DNA of 35,281 nucleotides from an uncultured Aeromonas sp. (GTDB taxonomy: Bacteria > Pseudomonadota > Gammaproteobacteria > Enterobacterales > Aeromonadaceae), in contig CAMFLW010000021.1 of the NCBI GenBank assembly GCA_945957575.1, forward strand, positions 1 to 35,281. The letters run 5' to 3'. Under the pieces are notes generated by a model. The model worked only from the letters and a program-made list of their open reading frames with translations, was not told the DNA's origin and made no database searches. Positions 24,254-33,578 of this stretch are shown in pieces (within the stretch, counting starts at the first letter, position 1; each line of letters begins with the position of its first letter). The position numbers and the translations under genes are program-made.

Positions 24254-25264
24254 ATGATTGAAGCAGACCGCCTCATCTCGGCCAGTGCCGCCCGTGAGGA
24301 TGACATTATTGACCGGGCTATCCGCCCCAAGAAGCTGGCTGATTACACCGGTCAGGATACCGTCTGCGAACAGATGGAGATCTTTATCGAGGCGGCCCGT
24401 CAGCGGGGGGAAGCGCTCGATCACCTGCTGATCTTCGGCCCGCCAGGGCTGGGCAAGACGACCCTCGCCAACATCGTCGCTAACGAGATGGGGGTCAATA
24501 TCAAGACCACCTCCGGCCCGGTGCTGGAGAAAGCGGGGGATCTGGCGGCGCTGCTCACCAACCTCGAACCGAACGATGTACTGTTCATCGACGAGATCCA
24601 CCGCCTCAGTCCGGTGGTGGAGGAGGTGCTCTATCCGGCGATGGAGGATTACCAGCTCGACATCATGATCGGGGAGGGGCCAGCGGCTCGCTCCATCAAG
24701 CTGGATTTGCCGCCCTTCACTCTGATCGGCGCTACCACCCGGGCCGGCTCTCTCACCAGTCCGCTGCGGGATCGCTTCGGCATCGTCCAGCGGTTGGAGT
24801 TCTACAACGTCAAGGATCTGACCGATATCGTCTCCCGCAGTGCCCGTTGTCTGGGGCTAGACATGACGGAAGATGGTGCCATTGAGGTCGCTCGTCGCTC
24901 TCGCGGTACGCCGCGGATTGCTAACCGTTTGTTAAGGCGGGTGCGCGACTTTGCCCAGGTGAAATCCGATGGCCGGATCGACGGCCCCATTGCGGCCCGC
25001 GCCATGGACATGCTGGATGTCGATAACGAAGGTTTTGACTTCATGGACCGCAAATTATTGTTGGCTGTGATAGACAAGTTTATGGGGGGGCCGGTGGGTC
25101 TCGATAATCTGGCCGCCGCGATCGGGGAGGAGAAAGATACTATCGAAGATGTGCTGGAGCCTTATCTGATCCAGCAAGGGTATCTGCAACGTACACCCAG
25201 AGGACGGATTGCGACCACAAGATCTTACGCTCATTTCGGTCTTCAGCGACCAGATGAGAAGTAA
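24254..25264 (+). CDS. ruvB: Holliday junction helicase RuvB
   Basis: A 336-residue AAA+ motor that drives branch migration with RuvA. Walker A is GPPGLGKT at 62-69 and Walker B is FIDEIH with D113 and E114. Sensor 1 is in [19 protein letters not shown], the sensor 2 arginine is in [16 protein letters not shown], and the C-terminal winged helix ends in [15 protein letters not shown]. The sequence is almost co-linear with E. coli RuvB. A TTG one codon upstream is possible, but the ATG has a GAGG at seven bases. Confidence 0.97.
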   Translation: MIEADRLISASAAREDDIIDRAIRPKKLADYTGQDTVCEQMEIFIEAARQRGEALDHLLIFGPPGLGKTTLANIVANEMGVNIKTTSGPVLEKAGDLAALLTNLEPNDVLFIDEIHRLSPVVEEVLYPAMEDYQLDIMIGEGPAARSIKLDLPPFTLIGATTRAGSLTSPLRDRFGIVQRLEFYNVKDLTDIVSRSARCLGLDMTEDGAIEVARRSRGTPRIANRLLRRVRDFAQVKSDGRIDGPIAARAMDMLDVDNEGFDFMDRKLLLAVIDKFMGGPVGLDNLAAAIGEEKDTIEDVLEPYLIQQGYLQRTPRGRIATTRSYAHFGLQRPDEK

Positions 25265-25282
25265 AAACAGTCGTTTGAACAT

Positions 25283-25308
25283 AAAACCGCCGTTAAAGGC
25301 GGTTTTTT
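25283..25308 (+). terminator. Terminator of ruvAB
   Basis: AAAACCGCC and GGCGGTTTT form a 9-bp stem with a 6-base loop, followed by a T-tract, about 19 bases after the ruvB stop. Confidence 0.9.
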
Positions 25309-25319
25309 ATTATCCGGGT

Positions 25320-25350
25320 AAAAAAAAAGCCCACGGCGGATGCGGTGGGC
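25320..25350 (-). terminator. Minus-strand terminator facing ruvB
   Basis: On the minus strand GCCCAC and GTGGGC pair around a 10-base loop and are followed by nine T residues. It implies a minus-strand transcript from the ruvB-cydA gap. Confidence 0.75.
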
Positions 25351-25435
25351 AAAGACAATTCAGGATGGATATTCACAGACAGTGAGTGCGTCTGGACACA
25401 GACCGGAAAATAAACAGGTGAGCCGTCGCGAGCTC

Positions 25436-25513
25436 TCAGAGTCGGTTCAGTTGATAGAGCTGAACAAAGGAAAGCTTGTAGTAACGGATGGTTTTATCAA
25501 CAAACTTTTTCAT
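25436..25513 (-). CDS. Possible 25-residue small protein
   Basis: An ATG with a weak GGA seven bases upstream opens a 25-codon frame beginning MKKFVDKTIRYYKLSF and ending in NRL. The product is basic and amphipathic, rich in aromatic residues. It lies about 90 bases upstream of a strong terminator on the same strand, so a short minus-strand transcript of about 200 bases is likely here. It may be a small-protein mRNA, or a small RNA in which the ORF is incidental. I do not recognise a family. Confidence 0.4.
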   Translation of the reverse strand: MKKFVDKTIRYYKLSFVQLYQLNRL

Positions 25514-25836
25514 CTTCGATTCCAATAGTCAGGTTCAAGATAAGGGTATGAATACGTACCGTGAACCCCGATTAACCGGCCTGTATCCAAGGGCGTGCCC
25601 TCACTGCGAGGCGCATTGTAGGAGTTCGAATAGACCCGGGCAAACAAGAAAAATTGCAATCTTCAAATTAGTTTATCTAATATCTTTGTTGATGAAATTG
25701 GTTCGCATGAGTATGCATTCTTTACAGGTTTAAATTGAGTATTCGAATCAGATTGGCTGACCTGGATAACATGGAAAAAGGCGCGTCATCGACACTTTTC
25801 AGATTAAACGAGGTGGCTGGGTGTTAAATTTTTAAA

Positions 25837-25850
25837 TTGATTTAAATCAA
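25837..25850. promoter_or_regulatory. FNR box 1 upstream of cydA
   Basis: TTGATTTAAATCAA matches the FNR consensus (TTGAT, four bases, ATCAA) perfectly. It lies about 350 bases before cydA. Confidence 0.75.
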
Positions 25851-25950
25851 TATTTTATGGGTTGTTATCTTTTGTGATCTGGCTCGCGTCAATAATCGTG
25901 AAATAGATTAAACATGGATTTTGGAGCCATGTATTGCGGGTCCTTTTACA

Positions 25951-25964
25951 TTGATTTCAATCAA
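25951..25964. promoter_or_regulatory. FNR box 2 upstream of cydA
   Basis: TTGATTTCAATCAA is a second perfect FNR box, 101 bases downstream of the first and about 236 bases before cydA. ArcA-like TGTTAA elements lie at about 25822, 26030 and 26071 in the same AT-rich stretch. No convincing gene on either strand occupies 25740-26199. Confidence 0.75.
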
Positions 25965-26199
25965 ATAAAGGTGATATAAAAACCCGGTCATCATGGGCGA
26001 GAAGAAATTGAAGCTGGTTGTTTTTGAATTGTTAAACATTAGCTTTGTTTGTGTTTCGATGTCGCTTGGTTGTTAATGTGGTGGTTGCGAAAAGTGTTTT
26101 GTTGTGACGTGTCTCAATTGAACTCATTTGGTAGCCACCAATGGAAGCTTTGTCCTTAAAACTTAAAATAGCCGTGCCAATAATCGGTGAGGAAACATC

Positions 26200-27756
26200 A
26201 TGATTGCTGAGCATGTGGTAGACCTATCGCGGTTCCAGTTCGCTGCGACGGCCCTTTATCACTTTTTGTTTGTACCCTTGACGTTGGGAATGGCCTTCCT
26301 CCTGGCGATCATGGAATCTGTCTATGTGATGACCAACAACACCATCTACCGGGATATGACCAAATTCTGGGGTAAGTTGTTTGGTATCAACTTTGCATTG
26401 GGGGTCACCACAGGCCTGGCCATGGAGTTCCAGTTCGGGACGAACTGGGCGTACTACTCCCATTATGTCGGCGATATCTTCGGAGCCCCGCTGGCCATCG
26501 AAGGGCTGATGGCCTTCTTTCTGGAGTCCACCTTCGTCGGTATGTTCTTCTTTGGTTGGGATCGTCTGAGCAAGCATCAGCATCTGGTCGCCACCTGGTT
26601 GATGGCGCTGGGTACCAACCTCTCCGCCCTCTGGATCCTGGTCGCCAACGGCTGGATGCAGAACCCGGTCGGTGCCGAGTTCAACTTCGAATCCATGCGG
26701 ATGGAGATGATGAGCTTTGCTGACGTGGTGCTCAACCCGGTTGCCCAGGTCAAGTTCGTCCACACGGTAGCGGCTGGCTATACCTGTGGCGCCATGTTTG
26801 TGCTGGGTATCTCCTCCTACTACCTGCTGAAGAATCGTGATGTAGCGTTTGCCCGTCGCTCCTTCGCCATCGCCGCTGCGTTCGGTATGGCTTCCATCGT
26901 GTCCGTGCTGATCCTCGGTGACGAGTCCGGTTACGAGACCGGTGAAGTGCAGAAGGTGAAACTGGCTGCTATCGAGGCAGAGTGGGAAACTGAACCCGCT
27001 CCGGCCGCCTTTACCCTGTTCGGTATTCCGAATCAGGAAGAGATGCGCACCGACTACGCCATCAAGATCCCCTATGCCCTGGGCATTATCGCGACCCGTT
27101 CTCTGGACGGTCAGGTCACCGGTCTGAAGGATCTGAAGAGCGAGCACGAACTGCGCGTCCGCAACGGTATGACCGCTTACGATCTGCTGACCAAGCTGCA
27201 ATCCGGTGACAAATCTGACGAGACCCGCGCTCGCTTCGACGAAGTGAAGCAGGATCTGGGTTACGGTCTGCTGCTCAAGCGCTACACCAGCAACGTAACC
27301 GACGCTACCGACGAGCAGATTAAGGCCGCCGTGGATGACTCCATCCCGCAGGTACTGCCGCTGTTCTTCGCCTTCCGCATCATGGTGGCAACCGGCATGC
27401 TGATGCTGGTGCTGATCGGTCTGGCCTTCTATGACAGTGCCCGTCACCGTATCGGTGAGCGCAAGTGGCTGCTCAAGGGTCTGCTGTGGGGTATCCCGCT
27501 GCCGTGGATCGCCATCGAAGCTGGCTGGTTTGTTGCCGAATATGGTCGCCAACCGTGGACCATTGCAGAGGTGTTGCCGACCTCCCTCTCTGCATCCAAC
27601 TTGCCTGCAGCCGAGATCTGGTTCTCTCTGATCGGTATCTGCCTGTTCTATACCGTACTTCTGGTTATCGAGATGTACCTGATGTTCAAGTATGCCCGTC
27701 TTGGCCCCAGCAGCCTGAAGACTGGCAAGTATCACTTTGAACAGATCAAGGCATAA
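26200..27756 (+). CDS. cydA: Cytochrome bd-I ubiquinol oxidase subunit I
   Basis: A 518-residue inner-membrane subunit that carries haems b558, b595 and d and oxidises ubiquinol with reduction of O2 to water. The haem ligands are present: H21 ([12 protein letters not shown]), H188 ([11 protein letters not shown]) and the methionine of [10 protein letters not shown]101 ([16 protein letters not shown]) matches the E. coli proton-channel glutamate. The quinol-binding Q-loop starts at GDESGYETG. It ends in the family sequence [16 protein letters not shown]. Start at 26200: GAGG lies seven bases upstream. It begins the cydAB-cydX-ybgE operon and is probably controlled by FNR and ArcA. Confidence 0.97.
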   Translation: MIAEHVVDLSRFQFAATALYHFLFVPLTLGMAFLLAIMESVYVMTNNTIYRDMTKFWGKLFGINFALGVTTGLAMEFQFGTNWAYYSHYVGDIFGAPLAIEGLMAFFLESTFVGMFFFGWDRLSKHQHLVATWLMALGTNLSALWILVANGWMQNPVGAEFNFESMRMEMMSFADVVLNPVAQVKFVHTVAAGYTCGAMFVLGISSYYLLKNRDVAFARRSFAIAAAFGMASIVSVLILGDESGYETGEVQKVKLAAIEAEWETEPAPAAFTLFGIPNQEEMRTDYAIKIPYALGIIATRSLDGQVTGLKDLKSEHELRVRNGMTAYDLLTKLQSGDKSDETRARFDEVKQDLGYGLLLKRYTSNVTDATDEQIKAAVDDSIPQVLPLFFAFRIMVATGMLMLVLIGLAFYDSARHRIGERKWLLKGLLWGIPLPWIAIEAGWFVAEYGRQPWTIAEVLPTSLSASNLPAAEIWFSLIGICLFYTVLLVIEMYLMFKYARLGPSSLKTGKYHFEQIKA

Positions 27757-27767
27757 GGAGAGCGACC

Positions 27768-28904
27768 ATGTTTGATTACGAAACTCTGCGTGTCATCTGG
27801 TGGGCTCTGGTCGGCGTACTGCTGATCGGTTTTGCCATCACTGACGGCTTCGACATGGGGGTAGGCGCACTGCTCCCGTTCGTTGGCAAGAAAGATGTCG
27901 AGCGCCGCGTGATGCTCAACACCATGGGGCCGCACTGGGAAGGTAACCAGGTTTGGCTGGTCACTGCCGGTGGCGCCTTGTTCGCCGCCTGGCCGATGGT
28001 GTATGCCGCGACCTTCTCCGGCTTCTACATCGCCATGATCCTGACGCTGATGGCGCTGTTCCTGCGTCCGGTCGGTTTCAAGTACCGCTCCCTGCGTGCT
28101 GATGCCAAATGGCGCAGCAACTGGGACTGGGCCTTGTTCGCCGGTAGCGCCGTACCGCCCATCGTCTTCGGCGTGGCCTTTGGCAACCTGTTGCAAGGCG
28201 TTCCGTTCGAGTTTAACCAGTTCATGATGTTGACCTATCACGGCAACTTCTTTGGCCTGCTTAACCCGTTCGGCATTCTGGCTGGTCTGGTGAGCCTGTT
28301 CATGTTGCTCACCCAGGGCGCAACCTGGTTGATGATGAAGACCGACGGTGAAGTGCTGGCTCGTTCCCGCACTGCCGCCATGATCTGCTCGCTGGTGACC
28401 CTGGTGCTGTTTGCTGCCGCGGGTTGGTGGGTAAGCGGTATGGAAGGGTATGTCATCGTCAAGGCTGCCGCGACTGACGCGGTATCCAATCCGATGAACA
28501 AGGAAGTTGTCCTGCAGGCTGGTGCCTGGATGAACAACTACACCCTCTATCCGTGGATGGTGGCTGCCCCGGTACTGGGCCTGGCCATGAGCCTGCTGAC
28601 TGCGCTGTTTGCCCGCATGAACATCGGCTGGCTGGCGTTTACCAGCTCCTCACTGGCGATTGCCGGGGTCATCCTCACTGCCGGTTTCTCCATGTTCCCG
28701 TTCGTGATGCCCTCAAGTCTTGAGCCGTCACTGAGCCTGACCATGTGGGATGCTACCGCCTCTTTCAACACCTTGCAGGTGATGACGGTGGCCGCAGCAG
28801 TCTTCGTACCGATTGTGCTGGGTTACACCCTCTGGACTTACATCAAGATGTTTGGCCGGGTAACCAACAAACACATCGAAGATAACCAACAATCTCTCTA
28901 TTAA
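27768..28904 (+). CDS. cydB: Cytochrome bd-I ubiquinol oxidase subunit II
   Basis: A 378-residue membrane subunit, the same length class as E. coli CydB (379). It has about eight to nine hydrophobic segments and the family sequences FAITDGFDMGVGALLPF, MLNTMGPHWEGNQVWLVTAG and FGNLLQGVPFEFN. It pairs with CydA to form the oxidase. AGGAGAG precedes the ATG, and 11 bases separate it from cydA, so the two are co-translated from one mRNA. Confidence 0.96.
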   Translation: MFDYETLRVIWWALVGVLLIGFAITDGFDMGVGALLPFVGKKDVERRVMLNTMGPHWEGNQVWLVTAGGALFAAWPMVYAATFSGFYIAMILTLMALFLRPVGFKYRSLRADAKWRSNWDWALFAGSAVPPIVFGVAFGNLLQGVPFEFNQFMMLTYHGNFFGLLNPFGILAGLVSLFMLLTQGATWLMMKTDGEVLARSRTAAMICSLVTLVLFAAAGWWVSGMEGYVIVKAAATDAVSNPMNKEVVLQAGAWMNNYTLYPWMVAAPVLGLAMSLLTALFARMNIGWLAFTSSSLAIAGVILTAGFSMFPFVMPSSLEPSLSLTMWDATASFNTLQVMTVAAAVFVPIVLGYTLWTYIKMFGRVTNKHIEDNQQSLY

Positions 28905-28918
28905 GAGGTGCGCTGACA

Positions 28919-29035
28919 ATGTGGTATTTCACCTGGATCCTGGGGCTGTTGCTGGCCTGTGCATTTGGCATCATCAATGCGCTGTGGCTGGAACACACCG
29001 AGAACATGGATCGTCAGATCGATGAAAACAAGTGA
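28919..29035 (+). CDS. cydX: CydX small subunit of cytochrome bd
   Basis: A 38-residue single-span membrane protein starting MWYFTWILGLLLACAFGI, nearly identical in pattern to E. coli CydX, with ALWLEH after the membrane segment. It stabilises the haems of the oxidase. GAGG lies about 10 bases before the ATG. It lies between cydB and ybgE, as in other gammaproteobacteria. Confidence 0.93.
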   Translation: MWYFTWILGLLLACAFGIINALWLEHTENMDRQIDENK

Positions 29036-29333
29036 TCGACTCGCCAGGCTGGCCGCTCCACTGGAGCGGCAGCCGTGGCAGGGGTTGATGTTACTCGCGG
29101 CGGCCTTGTTGGCCGTCGCTATTTTACAGGCCCCCAATCTGATCGCGGCCAACACCAGCGAGCATGGTCTCTGGCTTGCTCCCTGGCTGATGTGGGCCGT
29201 CTGCTGTGGCGTACTTAACGGGCTTGGCTTTCATCTGAAAAGCCTGCCCGGACGTATGCTGTTCAACCCTTGGCTCGCTTGGCCCAGTTTGTTGTATGGC
29301 CTCTGGCTGACACATTCATATTTCCTTCCATAA
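29022..29333 (+). CDS. ybgE: Cyd operon protein YbgE
   Basis: A 103-residue membrane protein, the last gene of the cyd operon. It shows the family segment LMWAVCCGVLNGLGF (E. coli LMWAVCAGVIHGVGF) and three hydrophobic stretches (about 22-40, 50-70 and 82-100). The start at 29022 lies 14 bases inside cydX, and the frame is open further upstream only across cydX. Its role in the oxidase is not well defined. Confidence 0.85.
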   Translation: MKTSDRLARLAAPLERQPWQGLMLLAAALLAVAILQAPNLIAANTSEHGLWLAPWLMWAVCCGVLNGLGFHLKSLPGRMLFNPWLAWPSLLYGLWLTHSYFLP

Positions 29334-29377
29334 AAAACAGGGGGAGGCAGGATTTCCCTGCCTCCCCCTGCTTCTTT
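29332..29377. terminator. Strong bidirectional terminator between cyd and tol operons
   Basis: A 14-bp perfect stem (CAGGGGGAGGCAGG / CCTGCCTCCCCCTG, 5-base loop) begins five bases after the ybgE stop. T-rich sequence follows on the plus strand and a run of six T on the minus strand. Confidence 0.9.
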
Positions 29378-29394
29378 CCTATTCAGCCCTGCGC

Positions 29395-29400
29395 TATGAT
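29395..29400 (+). promoter_or_regulatory. Candidate -10 of the ybgC-tol operon
   Basis: TATGAT lies 39 bases before ybgC, just after the terminator. The -35 (TTCTTT at 17 bases) is weak. Confidence 0.35.
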
Positions 29401-29438
29401 AGCCCCCCATCTGACTGTCGAATGGATCACAGATTGTT

Positions 29439-29846
29439 ATGGGGGAAGTCTCTGAGTTTCCGGTGCGTGTCTACTACGAAGACACCGACGCCGGGGGCAT
29501 CGTCTACAACGCCAATTATCTCAAGTTTATGGAACGTGCTCGCACCGAGTTTCTTCGTGCCAAAGGGGTCGAACAGGACGTCTGGCTGCAGGAGGGATTT
29601 GCCTTCGTGGTAAGCCGAACAGAGATCGATTTCCGCTCGGCGGCCCGTTTTAATGAACTATTGAATGTATTAACGCAAGTGATTGAAGTGAAACGCGCAT
29701 CCCTGCGCTTTTCGCAGCAGATCCTGGCGGCTGATGGACGACTGATCACCCAGGCCATGGTACAGATAGCCTGTGTCAGTCATCCGCAAATGAAACCTGT
29801 CGCTATACCTGAAAAAATCAAGGGAGTGCTGTTAAGTGCACGCTGA
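29439..29846 (+). CDS. ybgC: Acyl-CoA thioesterase YbgC
   Basis: A 135-residue hot-dog thioesterase, the usual first gene of the tol-pal operon. The motif [27 protein letters not shown] is present in parts: EDTDAGG with the catalytic D17 and [14 protein letters not shown]. coli YbgC hydrolyses short acyl-CoA thioesters and interacts with acyl carrier protein. No strong ribosome binding site is seen before the ATG. It overlaps the tolQ start by 11 bases. Confidence 0.93.
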   Translation: MGEVSEFPVRVYYEDTDAGGIVYNANYLKFMERARTEFLRAKGVEQDVWLQEGFAFVVSRTEIDFRSAARFNELLNVLTQVIEVKRASLRFSQQILAADGRLITQAMVQIACVSHPQMKPVAIPEKIKGVLLSAR

Positions 29847-30525
29847 AATTTCGTTTATTGGCCTGTTTTGGCAAGCCAGCCTGTTGGTAAAACTGGTCAT
29901 GATGACCCTGATGAGCATGTCTATCGTCTCGTGGGCGCTGATTATCCAGCGCACCAAGGCGATCAAGGCGGCCAATCTCGCATCGGAACAGTTTGAAGAT
30001 CGCTTCTGGTCGGGGGTCGATCTCAATCGCCTCTATCAGGAGTCCTCTTCCCGCCGCGATGATATCGAAGGCATGGAGGATATCTTCTACTCCGGCTTCA
30101 AGGAGTATGCCCGTTTGCTCAAGGCTGGTGCTCGTGGTCAGGATGCGGTGATGGACGGTACTTATCGCGCCATGCGAGTCTCACTCTCCCGTGCGGTGGA
30201 TGATCTGGAATCCAACCTGCCGGTGCTGGCGACCATCGGCTCCATCAGCCCCTATATCGGTCTGTTTGGTACTGTCTGGGGGATCATGAACGCCTTTATC
30301 GCCCTGGGGCAGGTGCAGCAGGCTACCCTGCAGATGGTGGCACCGGGTATCGCGGAAGCACTGATCGCGACCGCCATGGGCCTGTTTGCTGCGATCCCGG
30401 CGGTTATTTTCTATAACCGCTTTACCAATAAGGTAGAGAAGCTGGAGAACGCCTACGCCAACTTCATGGACGAGTTCACCACCATTCTGAACCGTCAAAT
30501 TGCACAGCAGCAGGGTGATCAGTAA
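29836..30525 (+). CDS. tolQ: TolQ, motor subunit of the Tol-Pal system
   Basis: A 229-residue inner-membrane protein of the ExbB/MotA family with three membrane segments (about 15-37, 135-160 and 170-195). With TolR it forms the proton-driven stator that energises TolA. Conserved blocks are [20 protein letters not shown] and [20 protein letters not shown]. It starts with GTG and overlaps ybgC. Confidence 0.96.
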   Translation: MHAEISFIGLFWQASLLVKLVMMTLMSMSIVSWALIIQRTKAIKAANLASEQFEDRFWSGVDLNRLYQESSSRRDDIEGMEDIFYSGFKEYARLLKAGARGQDAVMDGTYRAMRVSLSRAVDDLESNLPVLATIGSISPYIGLFGTVWGIMNAFIALGQVQQATLQMVAPGIAEALIATAMGLFAAIPAVIFYNRFTNKVEKLENAYANFMDEFTTILNRQIAQQQGDQ

Positions 30526-30971
30526 TGCAAACCTATCAGCGGATCCGGCGCAAGAAGGTGGCCGAGATCAACGTGGTTCCCTATATCGACGTCATGCTGG
30601 TGCTGCTTATCATCTTTATGGCGGTCACGCCGGTGATCACCCAGGGGGTCAAGGTGGATCTGCCACAGGCTGAGTCCGAGCAGTTGCCGGAAGATGCCAA
30701 GCCGCCCTTTATCGTCAGCGTCAATACCGAAGGCGAGTATGTCATCAAGGCGGGCGAAGCCGATGATGAGCCGGTACCCAGCGGCACGCCAGAGGCGATG
30801 CAGCAATACATCACCGAAAAAGCCATGGGCTATCTGGCGATCAACCAGAACGCCCCCGTGGTGGTTGCCGGTGACAAGGCCGTGCGCTACGAAGAGGTGA
30901 TCCTGTTGATGGTGGCCCTCAAGAAAGCGGGTGTGCCTCAGGTTGGCCTGATGACAGATCCGGTGAACTAA
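30525..30971 (+). CDS. tolR: TolR, motor subunit of the Tol-Pal system
   Basis: A 148-residue ExbD/TolR protein: cytoplasmic start, one membrane segment (about 16-38) carrying the proton-relay aspartate D22 in VVPYIDVMLVLLII, and a periplasmic domain. The ATG overlaps the tolQ stop by one base, indicating translational coupling. Confidence 0.95.
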   Translation: MQTYQRIRRKKVAEINVVPYIDVMLVLLIIFMAVTPVITQGVKVDLPQAESEQLPEDAKPPFIVSVNTEGEYVIKAGEADDEPVPSGTPEAMQQYITEKAMGYLAINQNAPVVVAGDKAVRYEEVILLMVALKKAGVPQVGLMTDPVN

Positions 30972-30982
30972 CGGAGATGGAT

Positions 30983-32110
30983 GTGAAGCGTGGTATTTCC
31001 GGTTATCTCATCGCGTCGTTTCTGCTGCACCTGATCATCGGCATCATCCTGTTTGTCGGGCTCGATTTCAGCAAGCCGAAGCGACCCGAATCGAAGGGGC
31101 AGATCGTCAATGCTGTCATGCTCGATGAGAACTTCCTCAACGAACAGGCCAAGCAGATCCAGCAGCAGAAATCTCAGCCCAAGCCTCAAAAGGTAGAGAA
31201 AGAGAAGGATAAGGAAGACACGGATCTCGCCAAGCGCGAGCTGGCTCAGAAACAGGAGCAGCTTCGCATCGCCGAGACCAAGCGCAAGCAGGCAGAAGAG
31301 GCGACTCGCAAGGCCGAGGCCGAGAAGCAGAAGAAGGTTGCCGAGCAGAAGCAGGCGGAAGAGAAGGCTCAAAAAGCCGAGGAAGCCCGCAAGCTGGAAG
31401 AGCAGAAGGCCAAGAAGGCCGAAGCCGAGCGTAAAGCGGCGGAAGCCGAGAGCAAGGCGTTGGCGCTGAAGAAGAAAAAGGAACAAGAGAAGAAAGAGGC
31501 CGAAGAGAAGGCAAAGGCGGCAGAAGCCAAGGCCAAGAAAGCGGAAGCTGACAAGAAGGCCAAAGCCGAAGCCGAGAAGAAAGCCAAGGCAGAAGCAGAG
31601 AAAAAAGCCAAAGCCGAGGCCGATAAGAAGGCCAAGGAAGAGGCTGAGAAAAAGGCAAAAGCTGACGCAGAGAAGAAAGCCAAGGCAGAGGCCGAAAAGC
31701 AGGCCAAGATCGCGGCTGAGCGCAAGCGTAAAGCCGCCGAGCAGGCCAAGCTGCAAAAAGAGATGGAAGAGATGATGCAGCAGCAGCTGTCGGCTGAGGC
31801 CAATGCTCGCAGTCAGGCGGCATCGGCCGCAGCCCAGGGCGAAGTCGACAAATATGCGGCGCTCATCAAGGCCACTGTTGAGCGGTATATGATTTTGGAT
31901 CCCACCATGCGGGGCAAAACATGTACTATCGGCGTACGTCTTGCGAGCAGTGGCTTTGTCATATCGGTAGATAACGGCCAGGGTGACCCGGCGGTTTGTC
32001 GTTCCGGTAAGGCAGCTGTCCTGAAAGCCAATCAACTGCCAGTGCCCAAGGATCCTGCGGCATTCGAGATGTTGAAGGAATTTAACCTCCAGCTAGAGCC
32101 GAAGATCTAA
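30983..32110 (+). CDS. tolA: TolA, trans-periplasmic link protein
   Basis: About 375 residues: N-terminal membrane anchor (about 6-28, LIASFLLHLIIGIILFVGL), a very long charged helix made of Lys, Ala and Glu repeats (about 50-275), and the C-terminal globular domain III (about 285-375) with the paired cysteines in GKTCTIGVRL and GDPAVCRSG. It bridges the TolQR motor to TolB and Pal. The ATG at 30977 is directly abutted by the GGAG, so the GTG six bases later is preferred. The repetitive helix is encoded by near-repeats that could vary in length between strains. Confidence 0.93.
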   Translation: MKRGISGYLIASFLLHLIIGIILFVGLDFSKPKRPESKGQIVNAVMLDENFLNEQAKQIQQQKSQPKPQKVEKEKDKEDTDLAKRELAQKQEQLRIAETKRKQAEEATRKAEAEKQKKVAEQKQAEEKAQKAEEARKLEEQKAKKAEAERKAAEAESKALALKKKKEQEKKEAEEKAKAAEAKAKKAEADKKAKAEAEKKAKAEAEKKAKAEADKKAKEEAEKKAKADAEKKAKAEAEKQAKIAAERKRKAAEQAKLQKEMEEMMQQQLSAEANARSQAASAAAQGEVDKYAALIKATVERYMILDPTMRGKTCTIGVRLASSGFVISVDNGQGDPAVCRSGKAAVLKANQLPVPKDPAAFEMLKEFNLQLEPKI

Positions 32111-32139
32111 GTGGGATAGCGTGGGGTTGTTTACTGTGG

Positions 32140-32169
32140 TTGACAACATCCTGCGGAGAAAGGAATAAA
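32140..32169 (+). promoter_or_regulatory. Candidate internal promoter before tolB
   Basis: A perfect TTGACA is followed after 18 bases by AATAAA, 35 bases before the tolB ATG in the 93-bp gap after tolA. Confidence 0.45.
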
Positions 32170-32203
32170 CCTCTTATTTTTAATGGAATCGAGTATTTAA
32201 GCC

Positions 32204-33529
32204 ATGATCAGAAAAGTATTTTTTGCTTTGGTTGGCTGTATGTTGCTGGGCCAGAGTGCCCAGGCGGCCCTGGACATCGTCATCACCGGCGGTATTGATA
32301 GCGCACGCCCCATCGCTGTCGCCCCCTTCAAGTGGGAAGGCAATGGCCAGTTGCCGCAGGACATCGCGGAAGTGGTCTCCAACGACCTGATGCGCAGTGG
32401 CAAATTCAAGCCGCTGGCCCGTGGCCAGATGCCGCAGACCCCGAGTAGCAGCGGCGAGATCAACTTCGCCCCCTGGGCCTCCCAAGGCGTCGAGGCGGTG
32501 GTGGTAGGTTCCATCGCCGCCGTGGGTGACGGTACCTACAAGATCAACTTCGAGTTGGTCGATGTGCTGAAAGGGCAGTTGGCCAAGGCGCAAGGTGGTG
32601 AGAGCAACGGTTACATCCTGGATAGCCGCATGGCGACCATCCCGGGTGCCCAGATGCGCCAGTTTGCCCACCGTATCTCCGACATCGTCTATGAGCGCCT
32701 GACCGGCGAGCGTGGTGCCTTCCTGACCCGCTTGGCTTACGTCTCCGTACAGCAGGGCACCCAGTTCCCGTACCAGCTGCGGATCTCCGACTATGACGGT
32801 TACAACGAGAAGACCCTGCTGCGCTCCCGTGAGCCGCTGATGTCCCCATCCTGGTCGCCGGATGGCAGCAAGCTGGCTTACGTGAGTTTCGAGAACCAGA
32901 AATCCGAAATCTATGTGCAGGATATCTACACCCAGCAACGCAGCCTGATCACCAGTTTCCGTGGTATCAACGGGGCGCCGGAATGGTCTCCAGATGGTCG
33001 TCGTCTGGCTATCGTTCTCTCCAAAGATGGTTCACCGAACCTCTATGTGGTTGATGTCGCTAGCAAGCAGCTGACCCGCGTCACAACCAGCCGGGTGATC
33101 GACACCGAACCCTCCTGGATGCCGGACGGGCAAAATTTGTTGTTCACCTCTGAACGTGGTGGCAAACCCCAGATTTATAGCGTAAATTTGGCGACTGGTA
33201 TGACTCGCCGGATGACTTGGGAAGGTGAATCCAACCAGGGGGCATCCATCACTCCTGATGGCAAAATCATGGTGATGGTGACCCGTGTTCAGGGACAGTA
33301 TCGTATTGCCCGTCAGGACATGGAAAACAATGCCCTGTTGGTCCTTACCCAGAGCGCTCTGGATGAGTCGCCAAGTGTGGCTCCCAATGGCAGCATGATC
33401 ATTTATGCCACCATCTATCAGGGTCGTAAGAGTCTTGCGTTGGTGTCGACTGATGGTCGCTTCAAGGCTGTGCTTCCGACCAGTAGCGGTGAAATTCGTG
33501 CACCAGCTTGGTCGCCCTTCTTGAATTGA
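32204..33529 (+). CDS. tolB: TolB, periplasmic beta-propeller
   Basis: A 441-residue periplasmic protein with a signal peptide (residues 1-21, ending SAQA). The N-terminal domain (about 22-165) precedes a six-bladed propeller whose blades show [34 protein letters not shown] and [10 protein letters not shown] repeats. TolB binds Pal and the TolA tail and helps recycle Pal to the division site. Confidence 0.97.
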   Translation: MIRKVFFALVGCMLLGQSAQAALDIVITGGIDSARPIAVAPFKWEGNGQLPQDIAEVVSNDLMRSGKFKPLARGQMPQTPSSSGEINFAPWASQGVEAVVVGSIAAVGDGTYKINFELVDVLKGQLAKAQGGESNGYILDSRMATIPGAQMRQFAHRISDIVYERLTGERGAFLTRLAYVSVQQGTQFPYQLRISDYDGYNEKTLLRSREPLMSPSWSPDGSKLAYVSFENQKSEIYVQDIYTQQRSLITSFRGINGAPEWSPDGRRLAIVLSKDGSPNLYVVDVASKQLTRVTTSRVIDTEPSWMPDGQNLLFTSERGGKPQIYSVNLATGMTRRMTWEGESNQGASITPDGKIMVMVTRVQGQYRIARQDMENNALLVLTQSALDESPSVAPNGSMIIYATIYQGRKSLALVSTDGRFKAVLPTSSGEIRAPAWSPFLN

Positions 33530-33578
33530 TAAAAATCCAATTGTTTTTTGTTTTGTTATAAAGGTTTAAGGAAATAGC

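Noticed and set aside
25548..25733. Plus-strand ORF of about 61 codons in the ruvB-cydA gap
   Set aside because: There is no spaced ribosome binding site and no recognisable domain, and it runs into the AT-rich cyd regulatory region.
26032..26214. Minus-strand ORF over the cydA leader
   Set aside because: It covers the cydA promoter and start with no ribosome binding site and low-complexity sequence.
30977..30979. ATG as tolA start
   Set aside because: The GGAG directly abuts it. The in-frame GTG at 30983 has the right spacing.
31140..31800. Lys/Ala/Glu repeat region as a possible tandem repeat element
   Set aside because: It is the normal helical domain II of TolA. The repeats are a result of its protein composition.
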